Assembly: GCA_020629695.1 (NCBI GenBank)
Contig: JAHDCV010000006.1
Coordinates: forward strand, 1 to 64,000
Reading direction: 5' to 3'
DNA length: 64,000 nucleotides
Origin: Acidimicrobiales bacterium
Lineage (GTDB): Bacteria; Actinomycetota; Acidimicrobiia; Acidimicrobiales; SZUA-35
Shown piece after piece: positions 16,411-24,938 of this stretch. The notes under the pieces were generated by a model that worked only from the letters and a program-made list of their open reading frames with translations, made no database searches and had not been told where the DNA came from. Positions within the stretch are counted from its first letter, which is position 1, and every line of letters starts with the position of its first letter. Both the position numbers and the translations under genes were made by a program.

Positions 16411-17270
16411 CCGGATCGCCGGTCGCAGCGCTCAGGCGTCGCCCCGCGGACGGGCCGCTCGACGAGCAGCTCGAGATCCTCGAGCGCGATGGCGCGGTCG
16501 TGATCGAAGGCCTGTTCGCCACCGAGACGATCGCCGAGATCCGGCGGGCGGCGGACGCCGCGGCCGCCGGCGTCGAACCGGGGTCGGCGACGCAGGGAAT
16601 GGGCGCGGCCGGCAAGGCCTTCGTCGGGGCGAACACCATCCGGTTCTCCGGCCTCGGCCTCCTCACGCCCGCCTTCTTCGACATGCTCGACAACGAGCGC
16701 TACGCGGCGCTCGCCGATGCGTTCCTGCTGCCGAACTGTGGCTCCTACTGGTTGAACACCGCGCAGGTCATGTACATCGGTCCGGGCGAGCAGGCCCAGG
16801 AGCTCCACCGCGACGCCGACAACTGGTGGGAGTTCATCGGTCGGACCTGGCCCGACACTCCCGAGGTCACGATCAGCGCCATGATCGGCCTCGACGAGGT
16901 GACCGAGGAGTTGGGAGCCACCCGGGTCGTGCCGGGTAGTCATCGCAGTCCCGAGCTCTCCTACCGCTCGGCCGGCGACTCGATCCCCGCCGAGCTCGGG
17001 CCCGGCGACGCCCTCGTCTATTCCGGACACGTCTTCCACGGTGGCGGAGCGAACCGCACCGTCGACCGATGGCGGCGGGCGATGCACCTGAGCTTCGTCG
17101 CCGGGTGGCTGACGCCGGAGGAAGCGATCGTGCTCGACCATCCGCTGGGTTCGCTCGACGATCGATCACCCCGTGTCCGACGGTTGCTCGGACACGGCTC
17201 GTACTATCCCGGCGCTCGCCGGGGTGGTGGGTTGTGGCTCCGTCAGGTGCGCGGCATCGACGAGGACTGA
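16407..17270 (+). CDS. phytanoyl-CoA dioxygenase (PhyH) family Fe(II)/2-oxoglutarate oxygenase
   Basis: 287 aa. The iron facial triad is HxD in ELHRDADNWW near residue 133 plus a distal His in GHVFHGGGANR near 211; Arg about 10 residues later would bind 2-oxoglutarate. The N-terminal LEILERDGAVVIEGLF is typical of the family. Substrates in this family range from lipids to natural products and none can be assigned. Its ATG overlaps the stop of the homocysteine methyltransferase gene (ATGA). Confidence 0.88.
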   Translation: MTGSPVAALRRRPADGPLDEQLEILERDGAVVIEGLFATETIAEIRRAADAAAAGVEPGSATQGMGAAGKAFVGANTIRFSGLGLLTPAFFDMLDNERYAALADAFLLPNCGSYWLNTAQVMYIGPGEQAQELHRDADNWWEFIGRTWPDTPEVTISAMIGLDEVTEELGATRVVPGSHRSPELSYRSAGDSIPAELGPGDALVYSGHVFHGGGANRTVDRWRRAMHLSFVAGWLTPEEAIVLDHPLGSLDDRSPRVRRLLGHGSYYPGARRGGGLWLRQVRGIDED

Positions 17271-17280
17271 GCCGCTCCGG

Positions 17281-19203
17281 TCAGGTGCCGGTGCGCCGCA
17301 GGGTGCGCGGGCCGGGGCCATCGGCCCGTCGCAGCGAGCCGTCGGCGAGCACGACCCCGTCAGCACAGTGGGTCTCGACCTCACCACCACCGAACTGTTC
17401 GTCGTAGAGGTTCCGGTAGGCGCCTCGGGCGGCCAGCAGCTCGTCGTGTGAGCCCGACTCGATCACCCGGCCGTGGTCGATCACGTGGATCACATCGGCG
17501 GCCTGGATGGTCGACAGCCGGTGGGCCACGGCGAGGGTCGTCCGACCGGACACCAGGCTCGACAACGCCTCCTGGATCCGCCGCTCGGACGCGGTGTCGA
17601 GGGCCGAGGTGGCCTCGTCGAGCACGAGCACCTTCGGATCGGACAGCAGGACCCGCGCGATGGCGATGCGCTGGCGTTCCCCACCGGACAGACGGAACCC
17701 TCGCTCGCCGACGACGGTGTCGTAGCCGTCTTCGAACTCGAGGATGCGGTCGTGGATCGCGGCCATGATCGCCGCCTTCTCGACGTCCTCATGGGTGGCG
17801 TCGGGCCTGCCGTAGCGGATGTTGTCCCGCAGGGTGCCGGCGAAGAGGTACGACTCCTGCGTGACGAAGCCCACCGAGCGGGCGAGGGTCGCGAAGCCGA
17901 GGTCGCGGAGGTCGTGGCCGTCGATCCGCACCGCCCCGTCATCGACGTCGTAGAGGCGGGCGACGAGCTGGAGCACCGTCGACTTGCCGGCGCCGGATGG
18001 CCCGACGAAGGCGATGAGTTGGCCTGGTCGGGCTTCGACGTCGAGGTCGGTGATCGTCGCCAGGGCCGAGTCCGGATAGTGGAAGTGCACGTGATCGAAG
18101 CTGACCACACCCCGGATCTCGCTGGGCCCGAGCTCCACCGGCTCCTCCGCTTCGACGATGTCCGAGCGGATGTCGAGGTAGCTGAAGATCCGACCGAACA
18201 ACGCCCTGCTCGACTGGAGCTCCACGAAGGTCTCGAGCATCCGGGCGACGGGGAAGAACAGCCGGTTCTGCAGTGTCGTGAACGCCACCACGGTGCCGGC
18301 GGTCAGCTCGGTCCCGCCGTCGAGTGCGTAGCCGGCCGCCAGGTAGACCAGGATCGGTGTCGCCCCGAGGAACGTCTGGACGACGGTGAAGAACGCCTGG
18401 CCGATCACCTGCTGGCGTTCGGAGGTGCGTGCGAGCCGATCGCTCGCGTCCACGAACCGTCCGATCTCCCGGTCCTGCTGACCGAAGAGCTTGGCGAGCG
18501 TGATCCCGGACAACGACAGGGTCTCCGAGGTGATCACCGTCATGTCGGCGGTGTTCTGCTGCGCCTCTCGCGTGATGCGTTCACGCCGTCCCCCCACGGC
18601 GCGGGTGGCGAGGACGAACAGCGGGATGGTGACGAGCATGACCAGGGTCAGCTGCCACGACAGCAGCGACATCGCGATCAGTGCGCTGGCGAAGGTGACG
18701 GCGTTCGACAGGATCGACGACAGCGATGAGGTCACGGCGTTCTGCGCACTCGAGACGTCGCTCGAGACCCGCGACTGGAGATCGCCGGTGCGAGCGCCGG
18801 CGAAGAACGACAGCGGCAGGCTCTGGAGATGGCGGTAGAGGCGGTCCCGCAACTCCCGCAGAACCCGCTGGCCGAGTCGATTCGTCTGCACCGTCTGGAG
18901 GACCCCGAGCACACCGCCACCGAGGGCGACGACGAGCATGATGCTGACCAGTGTCCAGAGCTGCGTGAGGTCCAGGCCGCCGTCGCCGAAGAGTGCCTGA
19001 TCGAAGATCCGCTGGATCAACAGGGGGTTGACGATGCCGAGCAGCGACGAGGTGAGGACGAGCAGCGTGACCCCGACGACGCGGGCTCGGTGGGGAGCGA
19101 AGAGCCCGGCGACCCGACCCCAGCTGAAGGCCTCGGCCGGATCGACCGGCGCGGGCGCACTCCGATGCGGATGTCGTCGGGTGTCGCTGGGGGTGTCGGT
19201 CAC
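17281..19203 (-). CDS. ABC exporter, fused transmembrane and ATPase domains
   Basis: A 640 aa half-transporter. The transmembrane domain occupies about residues 35-330 (HLQSLPLSFFAGARTGDLQSR coupling region). The ATPase has Walker A GPSGAGKST near 404, signature LSGGERQRIAIARVLL near 508, Walker B VLVLDEATSALD, and H-loop AHRLST. The C-terminal tail is basic. It overlaps the YaaA gene by 4 bases and is downstream of it, so it is likely cotranscribed. It is related in architecture to the exporter at 12204 but too diverged to be a recent duplicate. Confidence 0.93.
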   Translation of the reverse strand: MTDTPSDTRRHPHRSAPAPVDPAEAFSWGRVAGLFAPHRARVVGVTLLVLTSSLLGIVNPLLIQRIFDQALFGDGGLDLTQLWTLVSIMLVVALGGGVLGVLQTVQTNRLGQRVLRELRDRLYRHLQSLPLSFFAGARTGDLQSRVSSDVSSAQNAVTSSLSSILSNAVTFASALIAMSLLSWQLTLVMLVTIPLFVLATRAVGGRRERITREAQQNTADMTVITSETLSLSGITLAKLFGQQDREIGRFVDASDRLARTSERQQVIGQAFFTVVQTFLGATPILVYLAAGYALDGGTELTAGTVVAFTTLQNRLFFPVARMLETFVELQSSRALFGRIFSYLDIRSDIVEAEEPVELGPSEIRGVVSFDHVHFHYPDSALATITDLDVEARPGQLIAFVGPSGAGKSTVLQLVARLYDVDDGAVRIDGHDLRDLGFATLARSVGFVTQESYLFAGTLRDNIRYGRPDATHEDVEKAAIMAAIHDRILEFEDGYDTVVGERGFRLSGGERQRIAIARVLLSDPKVLVLDEATSALDTASERRIQEALSSLVSGRTTLAVAHRLSTIQAADVIHVIDHGRVIESGSHDELLAARGAYRNLYDEQFGGGEVETHCADGVVLADGSLRRADGPGPRTLRRTGT

Positions 19204-19985
19204 CCGGTGACGCCCTCGGGCCGGATGAACACCGGTTCGTGCTTCGTGGACCGTTCGGGATCGAGTCGGTAGCCGAGGCCGTCGAAGTCGCGGATTCCGG
19301 CGATCGTGTTGACCCGGTTGCGGACGAGCCAGCCGGCCATGGCGCCGCGGGCGCGTTTCGCGAAGAACGAGATGATCTTGTACTGCCCGTTCTTCTCGTC
19401 CAGGAACTTCGGGCTGATCACGGGTGCGTCCAGCTCATCGGGACGGACCACGCCGTAGTACTCGTTCGATGCGAGGTTCACGATCACCTGGGCACCGGCG
19501 GAGTCGGCGAGGTCGGCGTTGAGCCGTTCGGTGACCGTCGAGCCCCAGTACTCGTACAGGTTCCGGCCGCCGGGGTTCGCGACCTGGGTGCCCATCTCGA
19601 GCCGGTACGGCTGCATCAGATCGAGTGGCCGGAGCACGCCGTAGAGGCCCGACAGGATACGGACGGTCTTCTGTGCCCGGGTGAGATCCCGGCTGTCGAA
19701 GGTGGCCGCTTCCATCCCGGCGTAGACGTCACCCGAGAAGGTGAGGATCGCGGGCTTCGCGTTGTCCGGGGTGAACGGCGTCGTGAAGTCACCGAAGCGT
19801 TCGACGTTCAGTTCGGCCAGCGGTGCGGAGATCCCCATGAGGTCGCTCAGATCGGCCGGGGTCTTGTCGGCCATGACGCCCACCAGCTCCGTCGCTCGAT
19901 CGAGCAGTGCTGGAGTCGAGTGGGATCGCGTCGACCAGTCGGGCGATTCGTCGAGGGACTTGGCCGGTGAGAGCAGGATCAGCAC
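19200..19985 (-). CDS. yaaA: peroxide stress protein YaaA (UPF0246/DUF328)
   Basis: 261 aa from the GTG at 19985. The diagnostic N-terminus is LILLSPAKSLD. It also has LTFSGDVYAGMEAATF, ILSGLYGVLRPLDLMQPYRLEMG, LYEYWGSTVTE and KIISFFAKRARGAMAGW. In E. coli the homologue limits free iron and DNA damage under H2O2. A GATACT hexamer ends 6 bases upstream of the GTG, consistent with a leaderless message. The next gene, an ABC exporter, overlaps by 4 bases. Confidence 0.93.
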   Translation of the reverse strand: MLILLSPAKSLDESPDWSTRSHSTPALLDRATELVGVMADKTPADLSDLMGISAPLAELNVERFGDFTTPFTPDNAKPAILTFSGDVYAGMEAATFDSRDLTRAQKTVRILSGLYGVLRPLDLMQPYRLEMGTQVANPGGRNLYEYWGSTVTERLNADLADSAGAQVIVNLASNEYYGVVRPDELDAPVISPKFLDEKNGQYKIISFFAKRARGAMAGWLVRNRVNTIAGIRDFDGLGYRLDPERSTKHEPVFIRPEGVTG

Positions 19986-20034
19986 CCGGTGAGTATCCCA
20001 CGGACGGTGGCGAAACCGAAGGGCCGGGGCTGTC

Positions 20035-20056
20035 ACGAAACGGTTCGCCGTTTCGT
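20035..20056. promoter_or_regulatory. 22-bp perfect inverted repeat upstream of FAD-SigJ operon
   Basis: ACGAAACGG-TTCG-CCGTTTCGT lies in the divergent intergenic region, 43 bases before the FAD-oxidoreductase start and 50 bases from the yaaA start. It could be an operator or, with its UUCG tetraloop, a very stable RNA hairpin in the leader. Confidence 0.5.
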
Positions 20057-20098
20057 CGAGACCTCGAGCGGCCACGATGGGCCGGAGAGGAGACGACG

Positions 20099-21412
20099 AT
20101 GCACGAGGCGAATCGACCCGGAGGCGTGGTGGTGGTCGGCGGTGGACCGGCGGGTCTCGCCGCGGCCATCACGGCGGCCGACGCGGGTGCGACGGTGACG
20201 CTGCTCGAGCGGAGGGCCGGTCTCGGCGGCCGGTCGCGCACCGACGAGGTCGAGGGCGCCCACCTGAACCTCGGGCCGCACGCGATGTACGAGGCCGGCG
20301 CGGCGCTGGCCTTCCTCCGATCCCACGGCGTCGATGCGGCCGGCGTCGCACCCGACATGCACGAGCCGATCGTCGTCGACGAGCGTGGCCGACACCGCCT
20401 GCCCGACGGCCCGGTCGGTCTGCTGCGGACCTCCGCCGTGCGTGGGCGGGCACGGCTCCAGCTCGCCAAGGTGCTGGCGACGGCGTCGCGCCTCGCCGAC
20501 CGGGCGCCGGGGGACCGCTCGACGGCCGCCGTGCTGGCGGAACAGGTGACCGACCCGGCCGCTCGTCGGCTGCTCCACGCCGTCGTACGGCTCACCACCT
20601 ACGCGCCCGATGCCGATGCCCTCTCGGCCGACGCCGGGCTCCGGCAGGTGGCCATCGGCCTCGACCCCGGGGTGCGCTACGTGCACGGTGGTTGGCAGAC
20701 CTGGGTCGACCGGCTGGCCGAGGTGGCGGGGTCGAAGGGGGTCGACATCCGACGGGGGACCGGTGTGGACACGCTCCGTTCCGACGGGCCGGGTTGGGTC
20801 GTCACCGCCGGCGACGTCGATCACGCCGCCGATGCGGTTGTGTTGGCCGTCGGCCCGGCGGCCGCTCGTCGGCTGCTCGGCCGTGACGACCTCTGGCCCG
20901 ACCTGTCACCGGCCTCCACGGCATCGTGCCTGGATCTCCTCCTCCCCGGCGGCCCGCTCCCGCACACCTTCGTCCTCGGGCTCGACGAGCCCTGGTATCT
21001 CAGCCGGCACGATCCGCCGGCGACGGGCATGGCACCGGACGGCTACGCCCTCGTGTCGATCATGCGGTACGGCAGCTCGGTCGAGCCGTCCGTGGAACCG
21101 GCCGATCGCCGCCGTCAGCTCGAGACCTGGGCCGCCGGTGTCGGTGTCGGTGTCGGTGTCGATCATGCGGTCCGCACGCGCTACCTCCATCGGGTCGAGA
21201 CGGCGTCGTCGATCCCGACGCCGGAGACCGGTGGTCTCGCCGGCCGACCGGCGCCGGACTCGACCGGTGCGCCGGGTGTGTTCGTGTGTGGCGACTGGGT
21301 CGGGGGCGAGGGCCTGCTCGTCGATGCCTCGGTGGCGAGTGCCCAGGGGGCGGGTCGGCTGGCCGCACGCGCCTCGCGGGTCGCGGCGGGCGTGGGACAC
21401 TCGGGGGCATGA
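20099..21412 (+). CDS. FAD-dependent oxidoreductase (phytoene desaturase/amine oxidase-like)
   Basis: A 437 aa Rossmann FAD protein. The dinucleotide motif VVVVGGGPAGLAAAI lies near residue 10, ending in the ribose-binding Glu of TLLERRAGLGGRS. A C-terminal FAD-contact motif reads GVFVCGDWVGGEGLLVDAS near 400. GGWQTWVDRLAEVA near 200 matches the amine oxidase/desaturase family. The start has a strong ribosome site (GGAGAGGAGA). A (Gly-Val)4 run encoded by a perfect hexamer repeat lies near residue 350. It overlaps the sigma gene (ATGA), so the two are coupled. Confidence 0.87.
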   Translation: MHEANRPGGVVVVGGGPAGLAAAITAADAGATVTLLERRAGLGGRSRTDEVEGAHLNLGPHAMYEAGAALAFLRSHGVDAAGVAPDMHEPIVVDERGRHRLPDGPVGLLRTSAVRGRARLQLAKVLATASRLADRAPGDRSTAAVLAEQVTDPAARRLLHAVVRLTTYAPDADALSADAGLRQVAIGLDPGVRYVHGGWQTWVDRLAEVAGSKGVDIRRGTGVDTLRSDGPGWVVTAGDVDHAADAVVLAVGPAAARRLLGRDDLWPDLSPASTASCLDLLLPGGPLPHTFVLGLDEPWYLSRHDPPATGMAPDGYALVSIMRYGSSVEPSVEPADRRRQLETWAAGVGVGVGVDHAVRTRYLHRVETASSIPTPETGGLAGRPAPDSTGAPGVFVCGDWVGGEGLLVDASVASAQGAGRLAARASRVAAGVGHSGA

Positions 21413-22314
21413 GCGACACGGCCGCCGACGATGTGGCGGCGCAGGACCAGGTCTTCGAGCAGCACCGCGCCGAGCTGACCCGGATCGCCTATCGCATGCT
21501 CGGCTCCTGGAGCGACGCCGAGGACGTCGTCCAGGAGACCTGGCTGCGCTGGCGGCGGGTCGATCTCGTCGAGGTCGATCGTCCGGTCGCCTACCTCGTG
21601 CGGATCACGACCCGTCTCGCCATCGACCTGTGCGGCCGGGCCGACCGCCGGCGTGAGACCTACATCGGGCCGTGGCTCCCCGAACCGGCCAGCCTCGAAC
21701 CCGCACCCGACGAGGTGGCGGAAGTGGCCGAGAGCCTGACGCTCGGATTCGTCGCCGTGCTGCAGCGGCTCGGCCCGGTCGACCGCGCGGTCTTCCTGCT
21801 CCATGAGGTCTTCGGCTGGTCGCACGCCGACGTCGCGGTGGCCGTCGGTCGCAGCGAGGCGGCGTGTCGCCAGATCGCCCGGCGGGCGCGCGGGCGGGTC
21901 CGCGACGAACGTCGAGGTGCCCGATTCGGGCACGACGCCGACCTCGAGCTGCTCGGCCGTGCGGTGGAGGCCGTCCGGGCCGGCGACGTCGACACGGTCA
22001 CGAGCCTGCTCTCGGCGGATTGTGTGCTCGTCTCCGACGGTGGGCCGAGCCGTCACGCCGCCCGCGTGCCCGTTGTCGGCGCCGACCGGGTCGCCCGCTT
22101 CCTGATCGGCATCGCTCGTCGGCCCGGCTGGACCGGCGAGCCGCCGAGCGAGATCGAGTCCGGCTGGGTGAACGGCCAACTCGGTCTGCTCTTCGTGACC
22201 GACGGCGTGCCGACCGGCGCCATGGTCGCCGACAGCGACGGTGATCGTCTCGTGGCCGTCACCGCCGTCGTCGCACCGGAGAAAGCCCATCGCCTCGAGC
22301 GGATGGGCGGATGA
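21409..22314 (+). CDS. ECF41-type (SigJ-like) RNA polymerase sigma factor
   Basis: 301 aa. Sigma region 2 is at about residues 17-90 (AYRMLGSWSDAEDVVQETWLRW). The linker motif WLPEP near 88 is followed by region 4 (FLLHEVFGWSHADVAVAVGRSEAACRQIARRAR). A SnoaL-like C-terminal domain of about 110 residues follows. ECF41 factors use this fused domain in place of a separate anti-sigma. The usual DGGGK signature reads DGGPS here, followed by the expected AARVPVVG and VARFL. Coupled to the FAD oxidoreductase, which fits the ECF41 habit of sitting next to an oxidoreductase gene. Confidence 0.92.
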   Translation: MSDTAADDVAAQDQVFEQHRAELTRIAYRMLGSWSDAEDVVQETWLRWRRVDLVEVDRPVAYLVRITTRLAIDLCGRADRRRETYIGPWLPEPASLEPAPDEVAEVAESLTLGFVAVLQRLGPVDRAVFLLHEVFGWSHADVAVAVGRSEAACRQIARRARGRVRDERRGARFGHDADLELLGRAVEAVRAGDVDTVTSLLSADCVLVSDGGPSRHAARVPVVGADRVARFLIGIARRPGWTGEPPSEIESGWVNGQLGLLFVTDGVPTGAMVADSDGDRLVAVTAVVAPEKAHRLERMGG

Positions 22315-23339
22315 GTCGGCCGATCGCCGCGCTGGCCCTCGCACTGCTCGCTGCGGCGTGTTCGTCGGTCGGTGACACCGTGACGGTCGCGGTGACCACG
22401 ACGGTTCCGTCGACGAGCGACCCGTCGCCGACGACGATCGAGACCACACCCCCGACGACCGCCGCGACCGTCCAGACGACGTCGTCGTCGTCGCCGCCGT
22501 CCACCACCACCACAACCGCCCCACCGCCGGAGCCGGACGAGCGATCGCTCCCCACCGACGCGACGTCGTTCGCCACCGAGATCTCCGACGTCGAACTCGA
22601 ACTCCGCGATCCCGCCGTCGCCGACGCCGCTCGGCTCGCGGCGCTCGGCCGCCGCCAGCAGCAGCTCTACCGGTTGCTCACGACACACCCCGAGTGGTTC
22701 GACGACGCCGCCGGAACGGTGGATCCGGCCGTGCTCCCGGCCGTCACCGCCAACTGGGAGGCCCGCCGCCAACTGTCCGCCCACGTGTCCTCCGGCACCC
22801 TCGCCACGACCGTGCCGGCATGGCGCATCGTCGAACCGCTCCCCATGGACGAGCTGCTCGGCTACTACGGGGAGGCCGAGGCGGCGACCGGTGTGCCGTG
22901 GCACGTGCTCGCGGCCATCAACCTCGTCGAGACCCGGTTGGGTCGGATCGAGGGACTGTCGACCGCGGGCGCGGTCGGGCCGATGCAATTCCTCCCGTCC
23001 ACCTGGGACTGGTGTTGCGAGGGTGACCCGACCGACCCTCGGGAGGCCATCCTCGGCGCGGCGACCTACCTGACGATCAGCGGGGCAGCCGACGACCTGC
23101 CGAGCGCCGTCTTCGCCTACAACCGCTCACAGCGTTACGTCGATGCCGTGCTCGCCTACTCGTCGGTGATGGCGGAGAACGAACTCGCGTTCCGCGGGTA
23201 TCACGCCTGGGACGTCTACTACCTCTCGGCGGCCGGGCTGCTCCGATTGGAGCCCGGCTATCTCGAGGCCGAACCCGTCGATGCCGCGGCGTGGGTACGA
23301 GCCCATCCGGATGCGCTCGTCGGCCTCGTCGATCCCTGA
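22311..23339 (+). CDS. lytic murein transglycosylase-like lipoprotein
   Basis: 342 aa. A lipoprotein signal (ALALLAAACS) is followed by a Thr/Ser/Pro-rich wall-spanning linker (residues about 20-80) and a helical region. The catalytic domain (about 180-290) has LAAINLVETRLGRI with the presumed catalytic Glu, AGAVGPMQFLPSTWDW and AVFAYNRSQRYVDAVLAY, typical of SLT/MltB-type goose-lysozyme folds. It should cleave peptidoglycan glycan strands outside the membrane. It overlaps the sigma gene by 4 bases, so three genes form one coupled operon. Confidence 0.88.
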   Translation: MSRPIAALALALLAAACSSVGDTVTVAVTTTVPSTSDPSPTTIETTPPTTAATVQTTSSSSPPSTTTTTAPPPEPDERSLPTDATSFATEISDVELELRDPAVADAARLAALGRRQQQLYRLLTTHPEWFDDAAGTVDPAVLPAVTANWEARRQLSAHVSSGTLATTVPAWRIVEPLPMDELLGYYGEAEAATGVPWHVLAAINLVETRLGRIEGLSTAGAVGPMQFLPSTWDWCCEGDPTDPREAILGAATYLTISGAADDLPSAVFAYNRSQRYVDAVLAYSSVMAENELAFRGYHAWDVYYLSAAGLLRLEPGYLEAEPVDAAAWVRAHPDALVGLVDP

Positions 23340-23342
23340 GGC

Positions 23343-24122
23343 TCAGACCTCGACAACCTGCACCCGCTTCAGCCGGTGGTCGTCGGTGAACATCTCCCGG
23401 GTCAGGCCGAGCCCCACGACCACCACGTTGATCGCGACCGAGCCGAGGATCAGGAACATGACCGCCGCCTGGACGAGCACGGCATCGACGGGGCGCACCC
23501 CGGCGAGGATCAGGCCGGTCATCGTGCCCGGCAGCGAGATCAGTCCGACCGCTTTCGTCGACTCGATCTGCGGGATGAGCGCGGTCCGCAGGGCTCGGCG
23601 GATGAATGGCTGCGCCGCCTCCGCCGAGGTCTGGCCGAGTGCGAGTCGGGCCTCGACGTCGAGCCGGTGATCGCTCAGCTCCGCCACGACGCGCCTCGCC
23701 GCCACGACGGTGCCGCCGAGTGCGTTCCCCACGATCATCCCGCCGACCGGTACGACCACCCGCGACTCGAGAGGGAAGACGTCGAGCCCGAACGCGATCG
23801 CCAGGGCGACCGCGGTGGACATCGCCATCGCCGTTGCCGCGAGCTTGGTCGCCCCCGGGACCTCGGGGGCACGCCGACCGACGGTGGTCGCCGCGATGGC
23901 GATCATCAGTGCCACCCAGCACCAGGCCAGGACGAGCGGCGCGTCCTCGGCGAGGATGACGAGCAGCACGTAACCGACTGCCACCAACTGGGCGACGGCT
24001 CGCACCGCGGCGATGACCAGATCCCGCTCCAGACGGAGCCCGCGCCGCCAGCTGAGGCCCAGGGCCAGCGCCACGAGGGTGAGCGACGCAGCCAGCCCGA
24101 GGGGTGTGACGTCACCGTCCAT
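23343..24122 (-). CDS. UPF0014 ABC permease (FetB-like)
   Basis: About 259 aa with roughly seven transmembrane helices. Signature segments are RAVAQLVAVGYVLLVI, VVVPVGGMIVGNALGGTVV and KAVGLISLPGTMTGLILAG, diagnostic of the FetB/UPF0014 family, described in E. coli as an iron exporter with FetA. The start at 24122 overlaps the end of the ATPase gene by 11 bases. It is convergent with the transglycosylase gene, with only three bases between the stops. Confidence 0.88.
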   Translation of the reverse strand: MDGDVTPLGLAASLTLVALALGLSWRRGLRLERDLVIAAVRAVAQLVAVGYVLLVILAEDAPLVLAWCWVALMIAIAATTVGRRAPEVPGATKLAATAMAMSTAVALAIAFGLDVFPLESRVVVPVGGMIVGNALGGTVVAARRVVAELSDHRLDVEARLALGQTSAEAAQPFIRRALRTALIPQIESTKAVGLISLPGTMTGLILAGVRPVDAVLVQAAVMFLILGSVAINVVVVGLGLTREMFTDDHRLKRVQVVEV

Positions 24123-24888
24123 CGGTCGAATCCCCGTCGGATCGCCGGGTGCGCTCGTGATCAGTGGTCTCGTCGTGGTCGAGCGGTTCGGCGTGGAGGT
24201 AGTGATCGATCTCGTGTGGCGTGGCCGGGCGACCATCGACGAGGACGATCCGCCTGGCCGGATCGATCCGGTCGACCTGGTCGAGCTGGTGGGTCACCCA
24301 GAGCACGCTCATCCCGTCGTCGACCAATGCGGCGATCGTCTGCTCCAACTGCCGTGTCGATGCCGGATCGAGTGCGGATGTCGGTTCGTCGAGCAGCAGG
24401 ACGTCAGGCCGGGTGAGCAGGGTTCGCGCCAGACACGCCCGCTGCGCTTCGCCCCCGGAGAGGACCGAGGCGTCGCGGTGGGCCATCTCCGCGGGGAGGG
24501 CGACCCGCCCCAACTGTGCGGCGATGTCGGCATCCGAGGCCGTTGGTTCGGCGATGCGCAGATTGTCGGCCACCGTTCCTTCGAACATCGTCGGCCGTTG
24601 GAACACCATGCCCACCCGCCGCCGTAGCGCGAGCGGGTCGATCGTCCTGACGTCGTCACCACGGAACCGGACCGTGCCGGAGCTCGCGATCTCGAAGCGA
24701 TTGCAGAGTCGGAGCATCGTCGACTTGCCGGCCCCCGATGGGCCGAGCAGTACGGTCAGCTCGCTCTCGGCGACCGTGGCGTCGAGGTCGTGCAGGATCG
24801 TCCGATCGCCGGCGGTGACGGCCACCCGATCGAATTCGAACAGAACGCCGGGGCCGTCAGGGGCGGTGGAACGGGGGGATTCGGGCAT
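24112..24888 (-). CDS. ABC ATPase partner of UPF0014 permease (FetA-like)
   Basis: 258 aa. Walker A GPSGAGKST near residue 45, Q-loop VFQRPTMFEG, signature LSGGEAQRACLARTLL near 143, Walker B VLLLDEPTSALD. The C-terminus is His/Asp-rich (HAEPLDHDETTDHE). It forms an importer-architecture ATPase/permease pair with the overlapping downstream gene; by homology the exported substrate may be iron. A good GGAGG ribosome site precedes the ATG at 24888. Confidence 0.88.
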   Translation of the reverse strand: MPESPRSTAPDGPGVLFEFDRVAVTAGDRTILHDLDATVAESELTVLLGPSGAGKSTMLRLCNRFEIASSGTVRFRGDDVRTIDPLALRRRVGMVFQRPTMFEGTVADNLRIAEPTASDADIAAQLGRVALPAEMAHRDASVLSGGEAQRACLARTLLTRPDVLLLDEPTSALDPASTRQLEQTIAALVDDGMSVLWVTHQLDQVDRIDPARRIVLVDGRPATPHEIDHYLHAEPLDHDETTDHERTRRSDGDSTDGR

Positions 24889-24938
24889 GTGCCTCCATGA
24901 AACTCCAGCCGGGCCGAGAATCATCCGATACAACGGCC

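Noticed and set aside
21137-21160. GGTGTC tandem units as a CRISPR-like array
   Set aside because: Units are 6 bases, contiguous, without spacers and in frame within a coding sequence.
22431-22530. Simple ACC/ACG-rich stretch resembling a repeat element
   Set aside because: It encodes the Thr/Pro/Ser linker of the transglycosylase lipoprotein, so it is ordinary low-complexity coding DNA.
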